A program made the position numbers and the translations under genes. The notes beneath the pieces were generated by a model. It did no database searches, had not been told where the DNA came from, and saw nothing but the letters and a program-made list of their open reading frames with translations. A stretch of 64,000 bases of DNA from Streptomyces sp. CB03234 (lineage in GTDB: Bacteria; Actinomycetota; Actinomycetes; Streptomycetales; Streptomycetaceae), in assembly GCF_001905885.1 (NCBI RefSeq), contig NZ_LIYH01000004.1, positions 1-64,000 of the forward strand. Direction: 5' to 3'. Below are positions 20,368 to 28,451 of the stretch, piece by piece. Positions within the stretch are counted from its first letter, which is position 1; each line of letters starts with the position of its first letter.

Positions 20368-20799
20368 TCACGTCACCAGGCCGGCCAGCCGGCGCAGCGA
20401 CTCCTCCAGCGCGGCCGTCGCCGAGTCCGTCAGCTTGCCCGCCATCAGGGACACGGCCGCCCCGGTGAACTCCCCGTCGATCCGGACGGTCGTGGCGTCG
20501 TCCCCGTCCGGCGTGAGCGCGTAACGCATGCCGAGCGCCACGCCCATCGGGCCCTTCCCCCGGGTGGTCAGCAGCCGCTCAGGCTCCAGTTCGGCGACGG
20601 TCCAGGTGACTTCGGCGGGGAAGCCCATGAGCTTCATGTTCTCCTGGAAGGCCGTGCCGGCCGCGAGGGTGTCCGGGACGCCGTGGGGGAAGGACGTGTG
20701 GGTGGCGTTCCACTCCCCGTACGACGTGAGGTCCGTCAGCCGGGCCCAGACCTTCCCGGCCGGTGCTTCGATGTGTGCCTCGGCGCTGACCTCGGCCAT
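20368..20799 (-). CDS. SRPBCC (START-like) family protein
   Basis: This 143-residue protein has the helix-grip fold with a hydrophobic ligand pocket: AEVSAEAHIEAPAGKVWARLTDL at the start and a C-terminal helix DSATAALEESLRRLAGL. Family members bind lipids or polyketides or act as cyclases; the ligand is unknown. AAGGGG lies 7 nt before the ATG. A promoter and a TetR-like palindrome lie upstream. Confidence 0.85.
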   Translation of the reverse strand: MAEVSAEAHIEAPAGKVWARLTDLTSYGEWNATHTSFPHGVPDTLAAGTAFQENMKLMGFPAEVTWTVAELEPERLLTTRGKGPMGVALGMRYALTPDGDDATTVRIDGEFTGAAVSLMAGKLTDSATAALEESLRRLAGLVT

Positions 20800-20842
20800 G
20801 GGGCCACCCCTTCTGGACTCTCGACGGCTTGCGGTGGCGCGG

Positions 20843-20888
20843 AACGTAGCCGTGCGGACGTGAACATTCAATACTGACGGGCCGTCAG
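20843..20888 (-). promoter_or_regulatory. Promoter and TetR-like operator of the SRPBCC gene
   Basis: On the minus strand TTGAAT (20866-20871), 17 bp, TACGTT (20843-20848) form a promoter. Just upstream lies the perfect palindrome CTGACGGGCCGTCAG (20874-20888), typical of TetR-family operators. No TetR gene is adjacent. Confidence 0.6.
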
Positions 20889-21010
20889 GTCTGCTGGGCA
20901 GTCTCATCCGTAAGGAGGAGGAAGCGGTCGTCGGCGCCCAACTTCTGTGGGATGCGCGAATGCTCCCAGGCGGGGATGTTCCGGCCTTCCGGGGCTGATG
21001 AGGTGGGAAG

Positions 21011-21577
21011 GTGCGAAGCCCTACCCCACGAGTGCCCCCTCGGCAGCTCGCCGACAGCCGTGCGGAGCCCTGCCGTGCGGGCATCGAGGCCTGGTTCACC
21101 GTCGAGCCGGCCTCCGTCGTCGCCGGTGCCCGGCGCAGGGCACTGCGGGACGGCGACCGGCAGATCGACACGGCCCACCTGCTGCACTCGCTCCTCGAGT
21201 CCGACCCGGAGGCCAGGGCCGCCTTCGACGGCGGTCCGCAGGTGGCGCGCGTGCTCGGTTACCTTGTGCAGCGGAGCATCGGGTACGGGCTGCGCTGGCA
21301 GGGCTCCGTCGAGGACTCCGGCACCGTACCCCTCCTGCCGGAGGCGGACGTCTCCGGCTGGTCGCCCGCCGCCGTCGCCGCCATGGAGCGTGCCCTCGAG
21401 CGAGCCCGGCGGCGGGGCGAGTCGCGGGCGAACGGGCTCGATCTGCTCGCCGCGCTGGCCGCCGACCGCGCGTGCCGGGCCGTCGACGTACTGACCCGGG
21501 CCGGGGTCGACGCGGCGTCGCTGGCCGCCCGGATCGACGAGCCGTCTCAACAGGTGTCACAGCCTTTACGCTCCTGA
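21011..21577 (+). CDS. Clp N-terminal domain-like protein
   Basis: This 188-residue protein has two Clp-R-like repeats, seen as DRQIDTAHLLHSLLESDP and, after a linker, a second helical repeat ending AVDVLTRAGVDAASLAARI. It lacks the AAA+ ATPase modules, so it is not an unfoldase; it may be a ClpC-related adaptor or decoy. The GTG at 21011 has only a weak ribosome site; the GTG at 21032 is an alternative. Confidence 0.75.
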   Translation: MRSPTPRVPPRQLADSRAEPCRAGIEAWFTVEPASVVAGARRRALRDGDRQIDTAHLLHSLLESDPEARAAFDGGPQVARVLGYLVQRSIGYGLRWQGSVEDSGTVPLLPEADVSGWSPAAVAAMERALERARRRGESRANGLDLLAALAADRACRAVDVLTRAGVDAASLAARIDEPSQQVSQPLRS

Positions 21578-21600
21578 CGCGCTGCTGCCATGATGTGCCG

Positions 21601-22602
21601 ATGCACGCGTCTCAGGGGAGAAGCGCCGGCCTGGGACTCGCCCTGGCCTCGGCGTTCGCATTCGGTGGATCAGGTGTCGCGGCCAAGCCGCTGATCGAGG
21701 CGGGACTCGACCCGCTGCACGTGGTGTGGCTACGGGTGACCGGCGCCGCACTCGTCATGCTGCCCGTGGCCTGGCGCCACCGCGACCTGCTGCGCCGCAA
21801 GCCCGCCCTGCTCGCCGGCTTCGGCCTGCTCGCCGTCGCCGGCGTCCAGGCCTGCTACTTCGCGGCCATCTCCCGCATCCCCGTCGGGGTCGCGCTCCTC
21901 ATCGAGTACCTCGCCCCCGCGCTGGTGCTCGGCTGGGTGCGCTTCGTACAGCGCAGGCCGGTGACGCGCGCCGCCGCGCTCGGCGTGGTCCTCGCCGTCG
22001 GCGGACTCGCCTGCGTCGTGGAGGTGTGGTCCGGGCTGAGCTTCGACCTCCTCGGGCTTGTCCTCGCGCTGGGCGCCGCCTGCTGCCAGGTCGGCTACTT
22101 CGTCCTCTCCGACCAGGGCAGCGACGAGGCCGAACCGGCCGATCCGCTCGGAGTCATCGCGTACGGGCTGCTCATCGGTGCCGTCGTCCTGACCGTCGTC
22201 GCCCGCCCGTGGGGGATGGACTGGTCCGTGCTGGGTGGCCACGCCGACATGGGCGGGACCGCGGCCCCGGCGTGGCTGCTGCTCGGGTGGATCGTGCTGA
22301 TCGCCACCGTCCTCGCGTACGTCACCGGGATCGTCGCCGTCCGCAGGCTTTCGCCGCAGGTGGCGGGCGTGGTCGCCTGCCTGGAGGCCGTCATCGCGAC
22401 CGTACTGGCCTGGGTGCTGCTCAAGGAGCACCTGTCGGGGCCGCAGATCCTGGGCGGGGCGGTCGTGCTCGTCGGCGCGTTCATCGCCCAGTCGTCGACG
22501 CCCAAGGCGGCGTCGCCGGGGCCGGTGGCCGGGTCGGAGCAGGTGCCGGCGGAGGACGAGCTGCCGGGGCACGAGTTGTCGGCCGGGCGGACCGCCACGT
22601 AG
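21601..22602 (+). CDS. EamA (DMT) family transporter, RhtA-like
   Basis: This 333-residue inner-membrane exporter has ten predicted helices in two EamA repeats (about 10-140 and 160-290) and a hydrophilic Ala/Pro/Glu tail. Members export amino acids or metabolites by a proton-coupled mechanism. CATGAT lies 6 nt before the ATG, so it may be leaderless. The gene begins 23 bp after the Clp-N-like gene. Confidence 0.85.
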   Translation: MHASQGRSAGLGLALASAFAFGGSGVAAKPLIEAGLDPLHVVWLRVTGAALVMLPVAWRHRDLLRRKPALLAGFGLLAVAGVQACYFAAISRIPVGVALLIEYLAPALVLGWVRFVQRRPVTRAAALGVVLAVGGLACVVEVWSGLSFDLLGLVLALGAACCQVGYFVLSDQGSDEAEPADPLGVIAYGLLIGAVVLTVVARPWGMDWSVLGGHADMGGTAAPAWLLLGWIVLIATVLAYVTGIVAVRRLSPQVAGVVACLEAVIATVLAWVLLKEHLSGPQILGGAVVLVGAFIAQSSTPKAASPGPVAGSEQVPAEDELPGHELSAGRTAT

Positions 22603-22612
22603 GGTGCCGATC

Positions 22613-22648
22613 ATGCATTCGACCGTACTTCCGCCGCCCGCCGCGTAA
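22613..22648 (+). CDS. Putative leaderless leader peptide (11 residues)
   Basis: TAGGGT (22600-22605) ends 7 nt before an ATG that encodes MHSTVLPPPAA and a TAA stop. The triple proline is a known ribosome-pausing motif relieved by EF-P. The last codons overlap a 10-bp hairpin (22632-22641 with 22650-22659). The peptide precedes an EamA exporter gene by 118 nt. Attenuation control is inferred; the ORF is too short for statistical support. Confidence 0.4.
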   Translation: MHSTVLPPPAA

Positions 22649-22659
22649 CGCGGGCGGCG
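22632..22659 (+). promoter_or_regulatory. Hairpin overlapping the leader peptide stop
   Basis: A perfect 10-bp stem (CGCCGCCCGC with GCGGGCGGCG) has an 8-nt loop holding the leader TAA. There is no T tract. It could act as an attenuator, or simply terminate the upstream exporter transcript. Confidence 0.55.
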
Positions 22660-22765
22660 CCCCAACTCCTGACGTAGACCGGCCCGGGCAGTCCCCGGGT
22701 GGTTCGTCGCTGCCCGCGTGCGGAGTCGAGCGGCCAACCAACCTGTCTTCGTACGGAGAAGTCAC

Positions 22766-23743
22766 GTGTCGGATTCTTCCGCTGCGCCTTTGGGGCGCGG
22801 CCTCTTCTATCTGATCGTCGCCGGGATCGCCTGGGGCACCGCCGGGGCGGCCGCCTCGCTGGTGTTCCTGGTCAGCGACCTCGGCCCGCTGGCCCTGTCG
22901 TTCTGGCGCTGCGTCGGCGGCCTCGTGCTGCTGCTGGGCGCGCTGGCGGTGCGCCGTCGCCGTCGCCAACGCCGCCGTACGCCGAGGGTCGTCGAGTCCC
23001 GGCGGCGGCGGTTGCTGCGCATCCTCGGGACGGGGATCGGGCTCACCCTCTTCCAGAGCGCCTACTTCGCCGCCGTCGAGGCGACCGGCCTCGCGGTCGG
23101 CACGGTCGTCACGCTCGGCGCCGGTCCCGTGCTCATCGCGCTCGGCGCGCGGCTGACCATGGGTGAGCGGCTCGGGCGCGGCGGAGTAGTCGCCGTCGCG
23201 GGTGCCCTGGCCGGACTCGCCGTGCTGGTGCTCGGCGCAGGGGGTGGCGGCGGGGGCGTGGACGTGCGGCCGGCCGGGGTCGGCCTCGCGGTCCTCTCCG
23301 CCGCCGGTTACGCGGCGATCACGCTGCTGACGCGGTGGCTCGGGCGGGACGGTGGCGGCGCTGACGCGCTGGGCACGAGCACCTGGGCCTTCGCGGTCGG
23401 CGCGGTCGGGCTGCTGCCCATGGCGGCGGCCGAGGGGCTGGTCCCGCACACCGCCGAGCTCGCGAAGGTGGTGGCGTTGTTGGTGTACGTGGCGGCCGTG
23501 CCGACCGCGCTCGCGTACGCGCTGTATTTCGCGGGCGCGGCCGTGGTGCGCGCCGCGACCGTCTCCGTGATCATGCTCCTGGAGCCGGTGAGCGCGGCGG
23601 TCATCGCGGTCACGGTGCTCGGTGAGCGGCTGACCGGGGCGACGGTCGGCGGGACGCTGCTGCTGCTCGGTGCGGTTGCCGGGCTGGCGGCCGCGGAGGC
23701 GCGGGGCGCGGTGGGGAGGCGGCGGGCGGAGGCGGCGGCCTGA
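22766..23743 (+). CDS. EamA (DMT) family transporter
   Basis: This 325-residue exporter has ten helices and two EamA repeats; the conserved E-R pair lies in the last repeat as VTVLGERLTG. A strongly basic loop, about residues 60-85, contains runs of arginine. The GTG at 22766 has GGAG 7 nt upstream. It follows a putative leader peptide. The substrate is unknown. Confidence 0.88.
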   Translation: MSDSSAAPLGRGLFYLIVAGIAWGTAGAAASLVFLVSDLGPLALSFWRCVGGLVLLLGALAVRRRRRQRRRTPRVVESRRRRLLRILGTGIGLTLFQSAYFAAVEATGLAVGTVVTLGAGPVLIALGARLTMGERLGRGGVVAVAGALAGLAVLVLGAGGGGGGVDVRPAGVGLAVLSAAGYAAITLLTRWLGRDGGGADALGTSTWAFAVGAVGLLPMAAAEGLVPHTAELAKVVALLVYVAAVPTALAYALYFAGAAVVRAATVSVIMLLEPVSAAVIAVTVLGERLTGATVGGTLLLLGAVAGLAAAEARGAVGRRRAEAAA

Positions 23744-23886
23744 GGGGCGGTCGTTCTCCACGTGGTGGGGTGCCGTGCGGGTCGTCTGCTGCCGGTGGGT
23801 GGGGGGCGTGGCCCCTCCGGGCTCGCCTCCTCAAGGTTGGCGGCCTCGGGCTCCGGTGTCGGAGTTGTTCCCACGCCGCCGGCCTC

Positions 23887-23904
23887 TGCGGGGACGACCC
23901 CGCA
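23887..23904. other. Short perfect hairpin in the 204-bp gap after the EamA gene
   Basis: TGCGGGG and CCCCGCA pair around an ACGA loop. The rest of 23744-23947 shows no gene. The stem is a plausible terminator between two convergent genes. Confidence 0.5.
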
Positions 23905-23947
23905 CAGCCCCACCCCGGCCGTCGGTCGACAGCGGGCCGGCGCCCTC

Positions 23948-24598
23948 TCAGAGCGCGGTGACGTAGTCCGGCACGGGGATCGACGGGTCCAGGTCCGACG
24001 CCGGGATCGGGGTGCCGTACGTGGTCCGGAGCGGGACGACGCCCGTCCAGTGGGGGAGCGTGAGGTCCTCGGGGTCGTCGTTGGGGCCGCCGGTGCGGAG
24101 CTTGGCGGACACCTCGTCGAGGTCGAGGCGGAGCACGGCGGTCGCCGCCAGCTCCTTGGTGTTGGCCGGGCGCGAGTCGGCGGAGCGGCCCGGGACGACA
24201 TGGTCGACGAGGGCGTCGAGCGCGGTGCGCTTCTCGTCGGGGTCGGTGACCTGGTGGGCGATGCCGTGGACCACGACCGAGCGGTAGTTGATCGAGTGGT
24301 GGAAGGCGGAGCGGGCCAGGACCAGGCCGTCGACGTGGGTGACGGTCAGGCAGACGGCGAGGCCCGGGTCGGCCTGGCCCGCCATGCGCAGCGGGCGCGA
24401 ACCGCTGGAACCGTGGACGTAGAGGCGCTCGCCGACGCGGCCGTACAGCGTCGGCAGGACGACGGGCGCGCCGTCGCGGACGAAACCGAGGTGGCAGACG
24501 TACGCCTCGTCGAGTATCGCGTGCACCAACTCGCGGTCGTACGAGGCACGGTCCCGGGAGCGAGTGGGGACGGTGCGGTCGGTGGGCCGGTACGTCAC
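23948..24598 (-). CDS. Pyridoxamine 5'-phosphate oxidase family (split-barrel flavin-binding) protein
   Basis: This 216-residue protein has the PNPOx-like split barrel: HAILDEAYVCHLGFVRDGAP, LPTLYGRVGERLYVHGS and the ending GVVPLRTTYGTP. It probably binds FMN or F420; the substrate is unknown. GTG 24598 has GGAG 7 nt upstream, and a GTG at 24616 would add six residues and fall inside the operator. It is divergent from a MocR regulator, which probably controls it. Confidence 0.87.
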   Translation of the reverse strand: MTYRPTDRTVPTRSRDRASYDRELVHAILDEAYVCHLGFVRDGAPVVLPTLYGRVGERLYVHGSSGSRPLRMAGQADPGLAVCLTVTHVDGLVLARSAFHHSINYRSVVVHGIAHQVTDPDEKRTALDALVDHVVPGRSADSRPANTKELAATAVLRLDLDEVSAKLRTGGPNDDPEDLTLPHWTGVVPLRTTYGTPIPASDLDPSIPVPDYVTAL

Positions 24599-24611
24599 TT
24601 GTGGACTCCAT

Positions 24612-24627
24612 TGCACTAGTGCATAAT
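24612..24627. promoter_or_regulatory. Shared operator/promoter of the MocR and flavoprotein genes
   Basis: The perfect 12-bp palindrome TGCACTAGTGCA (24612-24623) overlaps CATAAT (24622-24627), a -10 element that ends 7 nt before the MocR GTG start. The palindrome also lies just upstream of the divergent flavoprotein gene. Confidence 0.65.
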
Positions 24628-24634
24628 CTGGTTT

Positions 24635-25969
24635 GTGCTAGGAGAGTATCGGATTGTCGGGCGTCGCGCATCGGAAATTGCCGCGAGCGTGGAGCAGGGT
24701 GTCGGCTCGGGTGAGCTCGATCCGGGACAACTGCTGCCGCCCATGCGCGAGTTGGCGGCTCGGTTGGGGGTCAATCCCAATACGGTCGCGGCCGCCTACC
24801 GCACCTTGCGCGAGCGCGGGGTGATCGAGACGGCCGGGCGCCGGGGCAGTCGGGTGCGGCCCCGTCCGGCCACCACGGCGCGCGGGTCCATCCGGATCGA
24901 CGCGCCGGCGGGCGTACGGGACGTGGGGAAGGGCAACCCCGACCCGGCCCTGTTGCCGCCGCTCGGTGAGGCGCTGGCGGCCGCCGCGCGGCGCGAGGCC
25001 GAGGAGCCGGGGCTGTACGGACAGGCCCCGGTGGACGAGGGCTTCGCGCGGCTCGCCCGGGCCGCGCTGGACGCCGACGGGGTGCCCGACGGGCCGGTCG
25101 CCGTCACGTCCGGCTCCCTGGACGCCATCGAGCGGGTGCTGGCCGCGCACCTGCGCCCCGGTGACGCCGTGGCGGTCGAGGACCCCGGCTGGGGCGCCCT
25201 CCTCGATCTCGTACCGGCGCTGGGGCTGAAGCCCGTGCCGGTCGCCCTCGACGACGACGGGCCGCTGCCGGGCGAGGTGGAGCGGGCGCTGCGCGACGCC
25301 GGGGCGCGGGCGCTGATCGTGACGGACCGGGCGCAGAACCCGACCGGTGCGGCGCTGGGCGCGGCGCGGGCGGCGGAGCTGCGGCGGCTGCTGGCCGCGC
25401 ACCCGGGCGTGCTGGTGATCGAGGACGACCACGGGTACGGGTTGGTGGACCTGCCGCTGCACCCGCTCGGGGGCGTGACCGACCACTGGGTGCTGGTCCG
25501 CTCGGTCTCCAAGGCGTACGGGCCCGACCTGCGGGTCGCCGCCCTGACCGGCGACGCGGTCACCGTCGACCGGGTGCTGGGCCGGCAGCGGCTCGGCCCC
25601 GGCTGGGTGAGCCGCCTGTTGCAGCGTGCCGTGGCGCACCTGTGGGAGACCGGAGCGGTGGACGCGCGGGCGGTCGCGGCGGCGTACGCGCAGCGGCGCG
25701 ACGCGCTCGTGACGGCCCTGGCGCGGCGGGGCGTCGAGGCGCACGGGCGCAGCGGCATGAACGTGTGGGTGCCGGTGGCCGACGAGACCGGGACGGTAGC
25801 CCGCCTGCTGCACGCGGGGTGGGCCGTGGCGCCCGGGGCCCGGTTCCGGATGGCCGCCGGGCCGGGCGTACGGATCACCGTGTCGGGTCTGCCGGTGGCC
25901 GACCTGGAGCCGCTCGCCGACGCGGTGGCGGCCGCGGTCGGACCGATGGAGGCGCGCAGTTACGGCTGA
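24635..25969 (+). CDS. MocR-type regulator (GntR domain fused to PLP aminotransferase)
   Basis: This 444-residue protein has an N-terminal GntR winged helix (residues 1-75; LLPPMRELAARLGVNPNTVAAAYRTL) and a fold-type-I aminotransferase domain with the PLP lysine in VRSVSKAYGPDLR. PdxR-like members sense PLP and control vitamin B6 genes; here the neighbour is a PNPOx-family protein, which fits that theme but is not proof. The gene is probably leaderless. The 3' end overlaps the convergent EamA gene by 10 nt. Confidence 0.9.
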   Translation: MLGEYRIVGRRASEIAASVEQGVGSGELDPGQLLPPMRELAARLGVNPNTVAAAYRTLRERGVIETAGRRGSRVRPRPATTARGSIRIDAPAGVRDVGKGNPDPALLPPLGEALAAAARREAEEPGLYGQAPVDEGFARLARAALDADGVPDGPVAVTSGSLDAIERVLAAHLRPGDAVAVEDPGWGALLDLVPALGLKPVPVALDDDGPLPGEVERALRDAGARALIVTDRAQNPTGAALGAARAAELRRLLAAHPGVLVIEDDHGYGLVDLPLHPLGGVTDHWVLVRSVSKAYGPDLRVAALTGDAVTVDRVLGRQRLGPGWVSRLLQRAVAHLWETGAVDARAVAAAYAQRRDALVTALARRGVEAHGRSGMNVWVPVADETGTVARLLHAGWAVAPGARFRMAAGPGVRITVSGLPVADLEPLADAVAAAVGPMEARSYG

Positions 25970-26907
25970 CGTGCCGTGCCGGTCTTCTGCGTGAGGGCCG
26001 CTCCGGCCAGCACGATCAGGGCGCCGACCGGCGTGTTCCAGGTCAGCGCCTCGTCCAGGAGCGTGACGCCCGCGGCGGTGGCGATGACCGGGATGAAGTA
26101 GGTGACCATCTGGCCGGTCGTCGGGCCGACCTCGGCGACGATCCCGTACTGGAGCAGTACCGCCAGACCGGTCCCCAGCGCGCCGAGCGCGATCACGGCG
26201 AGCAGCGGCACGACCGGGAAGGCGGTCGGCCACGTGGTGAACAGCGGCGTGACCACGGCCAGTTGCAGGGTCGCCAGGAAGAGCTGCGCACCGGTGAGGG
26301 AGAGGTGCGACTCGCTGCGGCCGGCCAGCGTACGGCGGACGTAGATCCAGCCGATGGGGTAGCTGAGCGAGGCCAGCAGGGCCATCGCGGTGCCCGTGAC
26401 GTCCAGTCCGGAGAAGCCCTGCCAGGCCCCGAGGACGGTCAGTACGCCGATGAAGCCCAGGCCCAGGCCCGCCACGCGGCGGCGCGTGGGGCGGTCCTCG
26501 GACAGGGCGACCAGGGACAGGGCCATGCCCCACAGCGGGGAGGTGGCATTGCAGATGCCGGCGAGCGTCGAGGGGATCGTCAGCTCGGCGTACGCGAAGA
26601 GGGAGAACGGCAGGGCGTTGAGGAAGAACGCGGCCACCGCCAGGTGGCCCCAGGTGCGGGCGCCGCGCGGCAGCTTCGCGCGCTTCACCGCCATGGCGAC
26701 GGCGAGCACCGCCGTACCGAACAGCAGGCGGCCGAAGGTGACCTGGAAGGGGGCGTAGGCCTCGGTGCCGACCTTGATGAGGAGGAAGCTGAAGCCCCAG
26801 ACGAGGGAGAGCAGCGCGAAGCGGACGCGCCAGTCGAGGGCGGGGCGCGGTACGCGGCTGGTGGCGGGCGCGGTGGGCGGCGGACGGTGGGAGGTCGCGG
26901 TGCTCAT
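25960..26907 (-). CDS. EamA (DMT) family transporter
   Basis: This 315-residue membrane exporter has two EamA repeats and about ten helices; VWGFSFLLIKVGTEAYAPFQ is the first. It is divergent from a LysR regulator only 74 bp away, which suggests that regulator controls it, as in many exporter/LysR pairs. The ATG at 26907 is chosen; a GTG at 26928 also exists. No good ribosome site is visible. Confidence 0.87.
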   Translation of the reverse strand: MSTATSHRPPPTAPATSRVPRPALDWRVRFALLSLVWGFSFLLIKVGTEAYAPFQVTFGRLLFGTAVLAVAMAVKRAKLPRGARTWGHLAVAAFFLNALPFSLFAYAELTIPSTLAGICNATSPLWGMALSLVALSEDRPTRRRVAGLGLGFIGVLTVLGAWQGFSGLDVTGTAMALLASLSYPIGWIYVRRTLAGRSESHLSLTGAQLFLATLQLAVVTPLFTTWPTAFPVVPLLAVIALGALGTGLAVLLQYGIVAEVGPTTGQMVTYFIPVIATAAGVTLLDEALTWNTPVGALIVLAGAALTQKTGTARQP

Positions 26908-26963
26908 GCCGCCCACGATGGCCCCCACTATGTATTAGGACAAGCGAGTTTTTCTGGCGAGCT

Positions 26964-26980
26964 TTGCTTAGTATTGCTTA
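26964..26980 (+). promoter_or_regulatory. Promoter with direct repeats in the LysR/EamA divergent gap
   Basis: TTGCTTA occurs twice (26964-26970 and 26974-26980), bracketing the -10 hexamer TAGTAT (26969-26974), which lies 7 nt before the LysR start codon. LysR autoregulation is inferred. Confidence 0.5.
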
Positions 26981-26981
26981 C

Positions 26982-27887
26982 ATGTTGAACCTGGAGCGCC
27001 TCCGTACCCTCGACGCCCTCGCCCGCCACGGCTCCGTGAGCGGCGCGGCGGAGGGCCTGCACGTCACCACGTCGGCGGTCTCGCAGCAACTCGCCAAGCT
27101 GGAACGGGAGGTCGGGCAGCAACTCGTCGCGAAGAACGGCCGCGGCGTGCGGCTCACCGACGCCGGCCTGCTGCTCGCCGATCACGCCGCGCGGATCCTG
27201 TCCCAGGTGGAGCTGGCCCAGGCGGACATCGAGGCGCAGCGCGGACAGGTGGTGGGGGAGGTGCGGATGGCGGGGTTCCCCACGGCGGCGCGCGGGCTGT
27301 TCCCGGGGGCGGTCTCCGCACTGCGGCGCGACCACCCCGACCTGGTCGTACGCACCAGTGAGCTGGAGCCCGAGCACGGCATACGGCAGGTGATGCGCGG
27401 CGACATGGACCTGGCGGTCGTGCTCGACTGGAACAACAAGCGGCTGCCCGTCCCCGCCGGGCTGGCCAGGGCGGAACTGCTGGACGACGCCGCCGACGTG
27501 GCGCTCCCGGCGGGGCACGCGCTCGCCGGACGGGCGGAAGTGGACCTGGAGGAGCTCGCGGACGAGGACTGGGTGTCCTGGCCGGAGGGCGAGTTCTGTT
27601 ACGAGTGGCTGATGTTCACGCTGCGCTCCAAGGGCATCGAGCCGCGCATCGCGCACCTGGCGGGTGAGCACCACACACAGCTGGCGCTCATCCAGGCCGG
27701 GCTCGGCGTGTGCGTCACGCCCCGGCTGGGGCGCGGGGCCGTGCCCGCGGGCGTCGTCCTCGTACCCGTACGCCATCAGATGCGGCGCCACATCCACGCG
27801 GTGTGGCGCACGGACGCCGACCGGCGGCCGTCGATCCGGGCGGCCGTGGAGGCGCTGAGGGAGGCGGGGCGGTCGGTGGGGAGCTGA
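26982..27887 (+). CDS. LysR family transcriptional regulator
   Basis: This 301-residue protein has an N-terminal LysR helix-turn-helix (MLNLERLRTLDALARHGSVS, then SAVSQQLAKLEREVGQQLV) and a periplasmic-binding-like effector domain. It belongs to the small clade that starts with L-xx-L-x-T-L-x-A-L. It is probably leaderless. The stop lies 11 bp from the convergent PNPOx gene. Confidence 0.92.
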   Translation: MLNLERLRTLDALARHGSVSGAAEGLHVTTSAVSQQLAKLEREVGQQLVAKNGRGVRLTDAGLLLADHAARILSQVELAQADIEAQRGQVVGEVRMAGFPTAARGLFPGAVSALRRDHPDLVVRTSELEPEHGIRQVMRGDMDLAVVLDWNNKRLPVPAGLARAELLDDAADVALPAGHALAGRAEVDLEELADEDWVSWPEGEFCYEWLMFTLRSKGIEPRIAHLAGEHHTQLALIQAGLGVCVTPRLGRGAVPAGVVLVPVRHQMRRHIHAVWRTDADRRPSIRAAVEALREAGRSVGS

Positions 27888-27898
27888 CGGCCGGTGGG

Positions 27899-28369
27899 TC
27901 AGTGGGCGCCGTTCAGCTTGCGGAAGTCCCAGGACGCGACGGCGTCCGGGGTCAGCCGCAGCCATGCGTGGCGGCCGTCGTGCGGCATCGTGTCCAGGCC
28001 GAAGTTCTTGCGGGCGAACAGCCGCTCCACCGCCTCCAGGTCGGGGCACGGCTCTCCGGTACGGGGCGCCTCCCCGACGAAGACCGCCGTGCCGGACAGC
28101 TCCACGCCCCGCAGCTCGCCGTACTCCTCGCCGTCGTCGACCACGACGGCGATCCGTGGGTCGCGGCGCAGGTCCGCCCAGCGCCGGCTGCGGGTGAGCG
28201 AGTACAGCCACAGCGACGCCCCGTCCCAGGCGAACCACAGGGCGCCGACATGCGGCCGGCCGTCGGGGGAGACGGTCGCCACCCGGCAGGTGCGTTGCTC
28301 GGTGAGGTACGCGTCGATCTCGGGCTGCGACATCATGATGCGCCGGCCCCGGCGCTGGGTGACCGCCAT
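27899..28369 (-). CDS. Pyridoxamine 5'-phosphate oxidase family protein
   Basis: This 156-residue split-barrel flavin-fold protein contains YLTEQRTCRVATVSPDGRPH and ALWFAWDGASLWLYS; members use F420 or FMN in redox reactions. GAGGCGG precedes the ATG. A near-perfect dyad directly upstream suggests TetR/MarR control. Confidence 0.88.
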   Translation of the reverse strand: MAVTQRRGRRIMMSQPEIDAYLTEQRTCRVATVSPDGRPHVGALWFAWDGASLWLYSLTRSRRWADLRRDPRIAVVVDDGEEYGELRGVELSGTAVFVGEAPRTGEPCPDLEAVERLFARKNFGLDTMPHDGRHAWLRLTPDAVASWDFRKLNGAH

Positions 28370-28379
28370 CGGCCGCCTC

Positions 28380-28404
28380 GCTTTCTGATGGTGTGTCAGA
28401 AAGC
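28380..28404. promoter_or_regulatory. 9-bp inverted repeat operator upstream of the PNPOx gene
   Basis: GCTTTCTGA (28380-28388) and TCAGAAAGC (28396-28404) are perfect inverted arms around a 7-bp centre. It lies 11 bp upstream of the minus-strand start and about 48 bp before the plus-strand gene; either or both may be controlled. Confidence 0.6.
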
Positions 28405-28451
28405 ATGGGCTCTCTTCCGTCCCCGCGCAATGGGGGCTACCCTCCCGCCGC

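Noticed and set aside
20885..21010. Minus-strand tail reading ...AWEHSRIPQKLGADDRFLLL
   Set aside because: Looks protein-like but has no start codon with a ribosome site and no upstream coding sequence; possibly a gene remnant.
23887..23904. GCGGGGACGACCCCGC-like stem as a CRISPR repeat
   Set aside because: Only one copy, no spacers and no cas genes.
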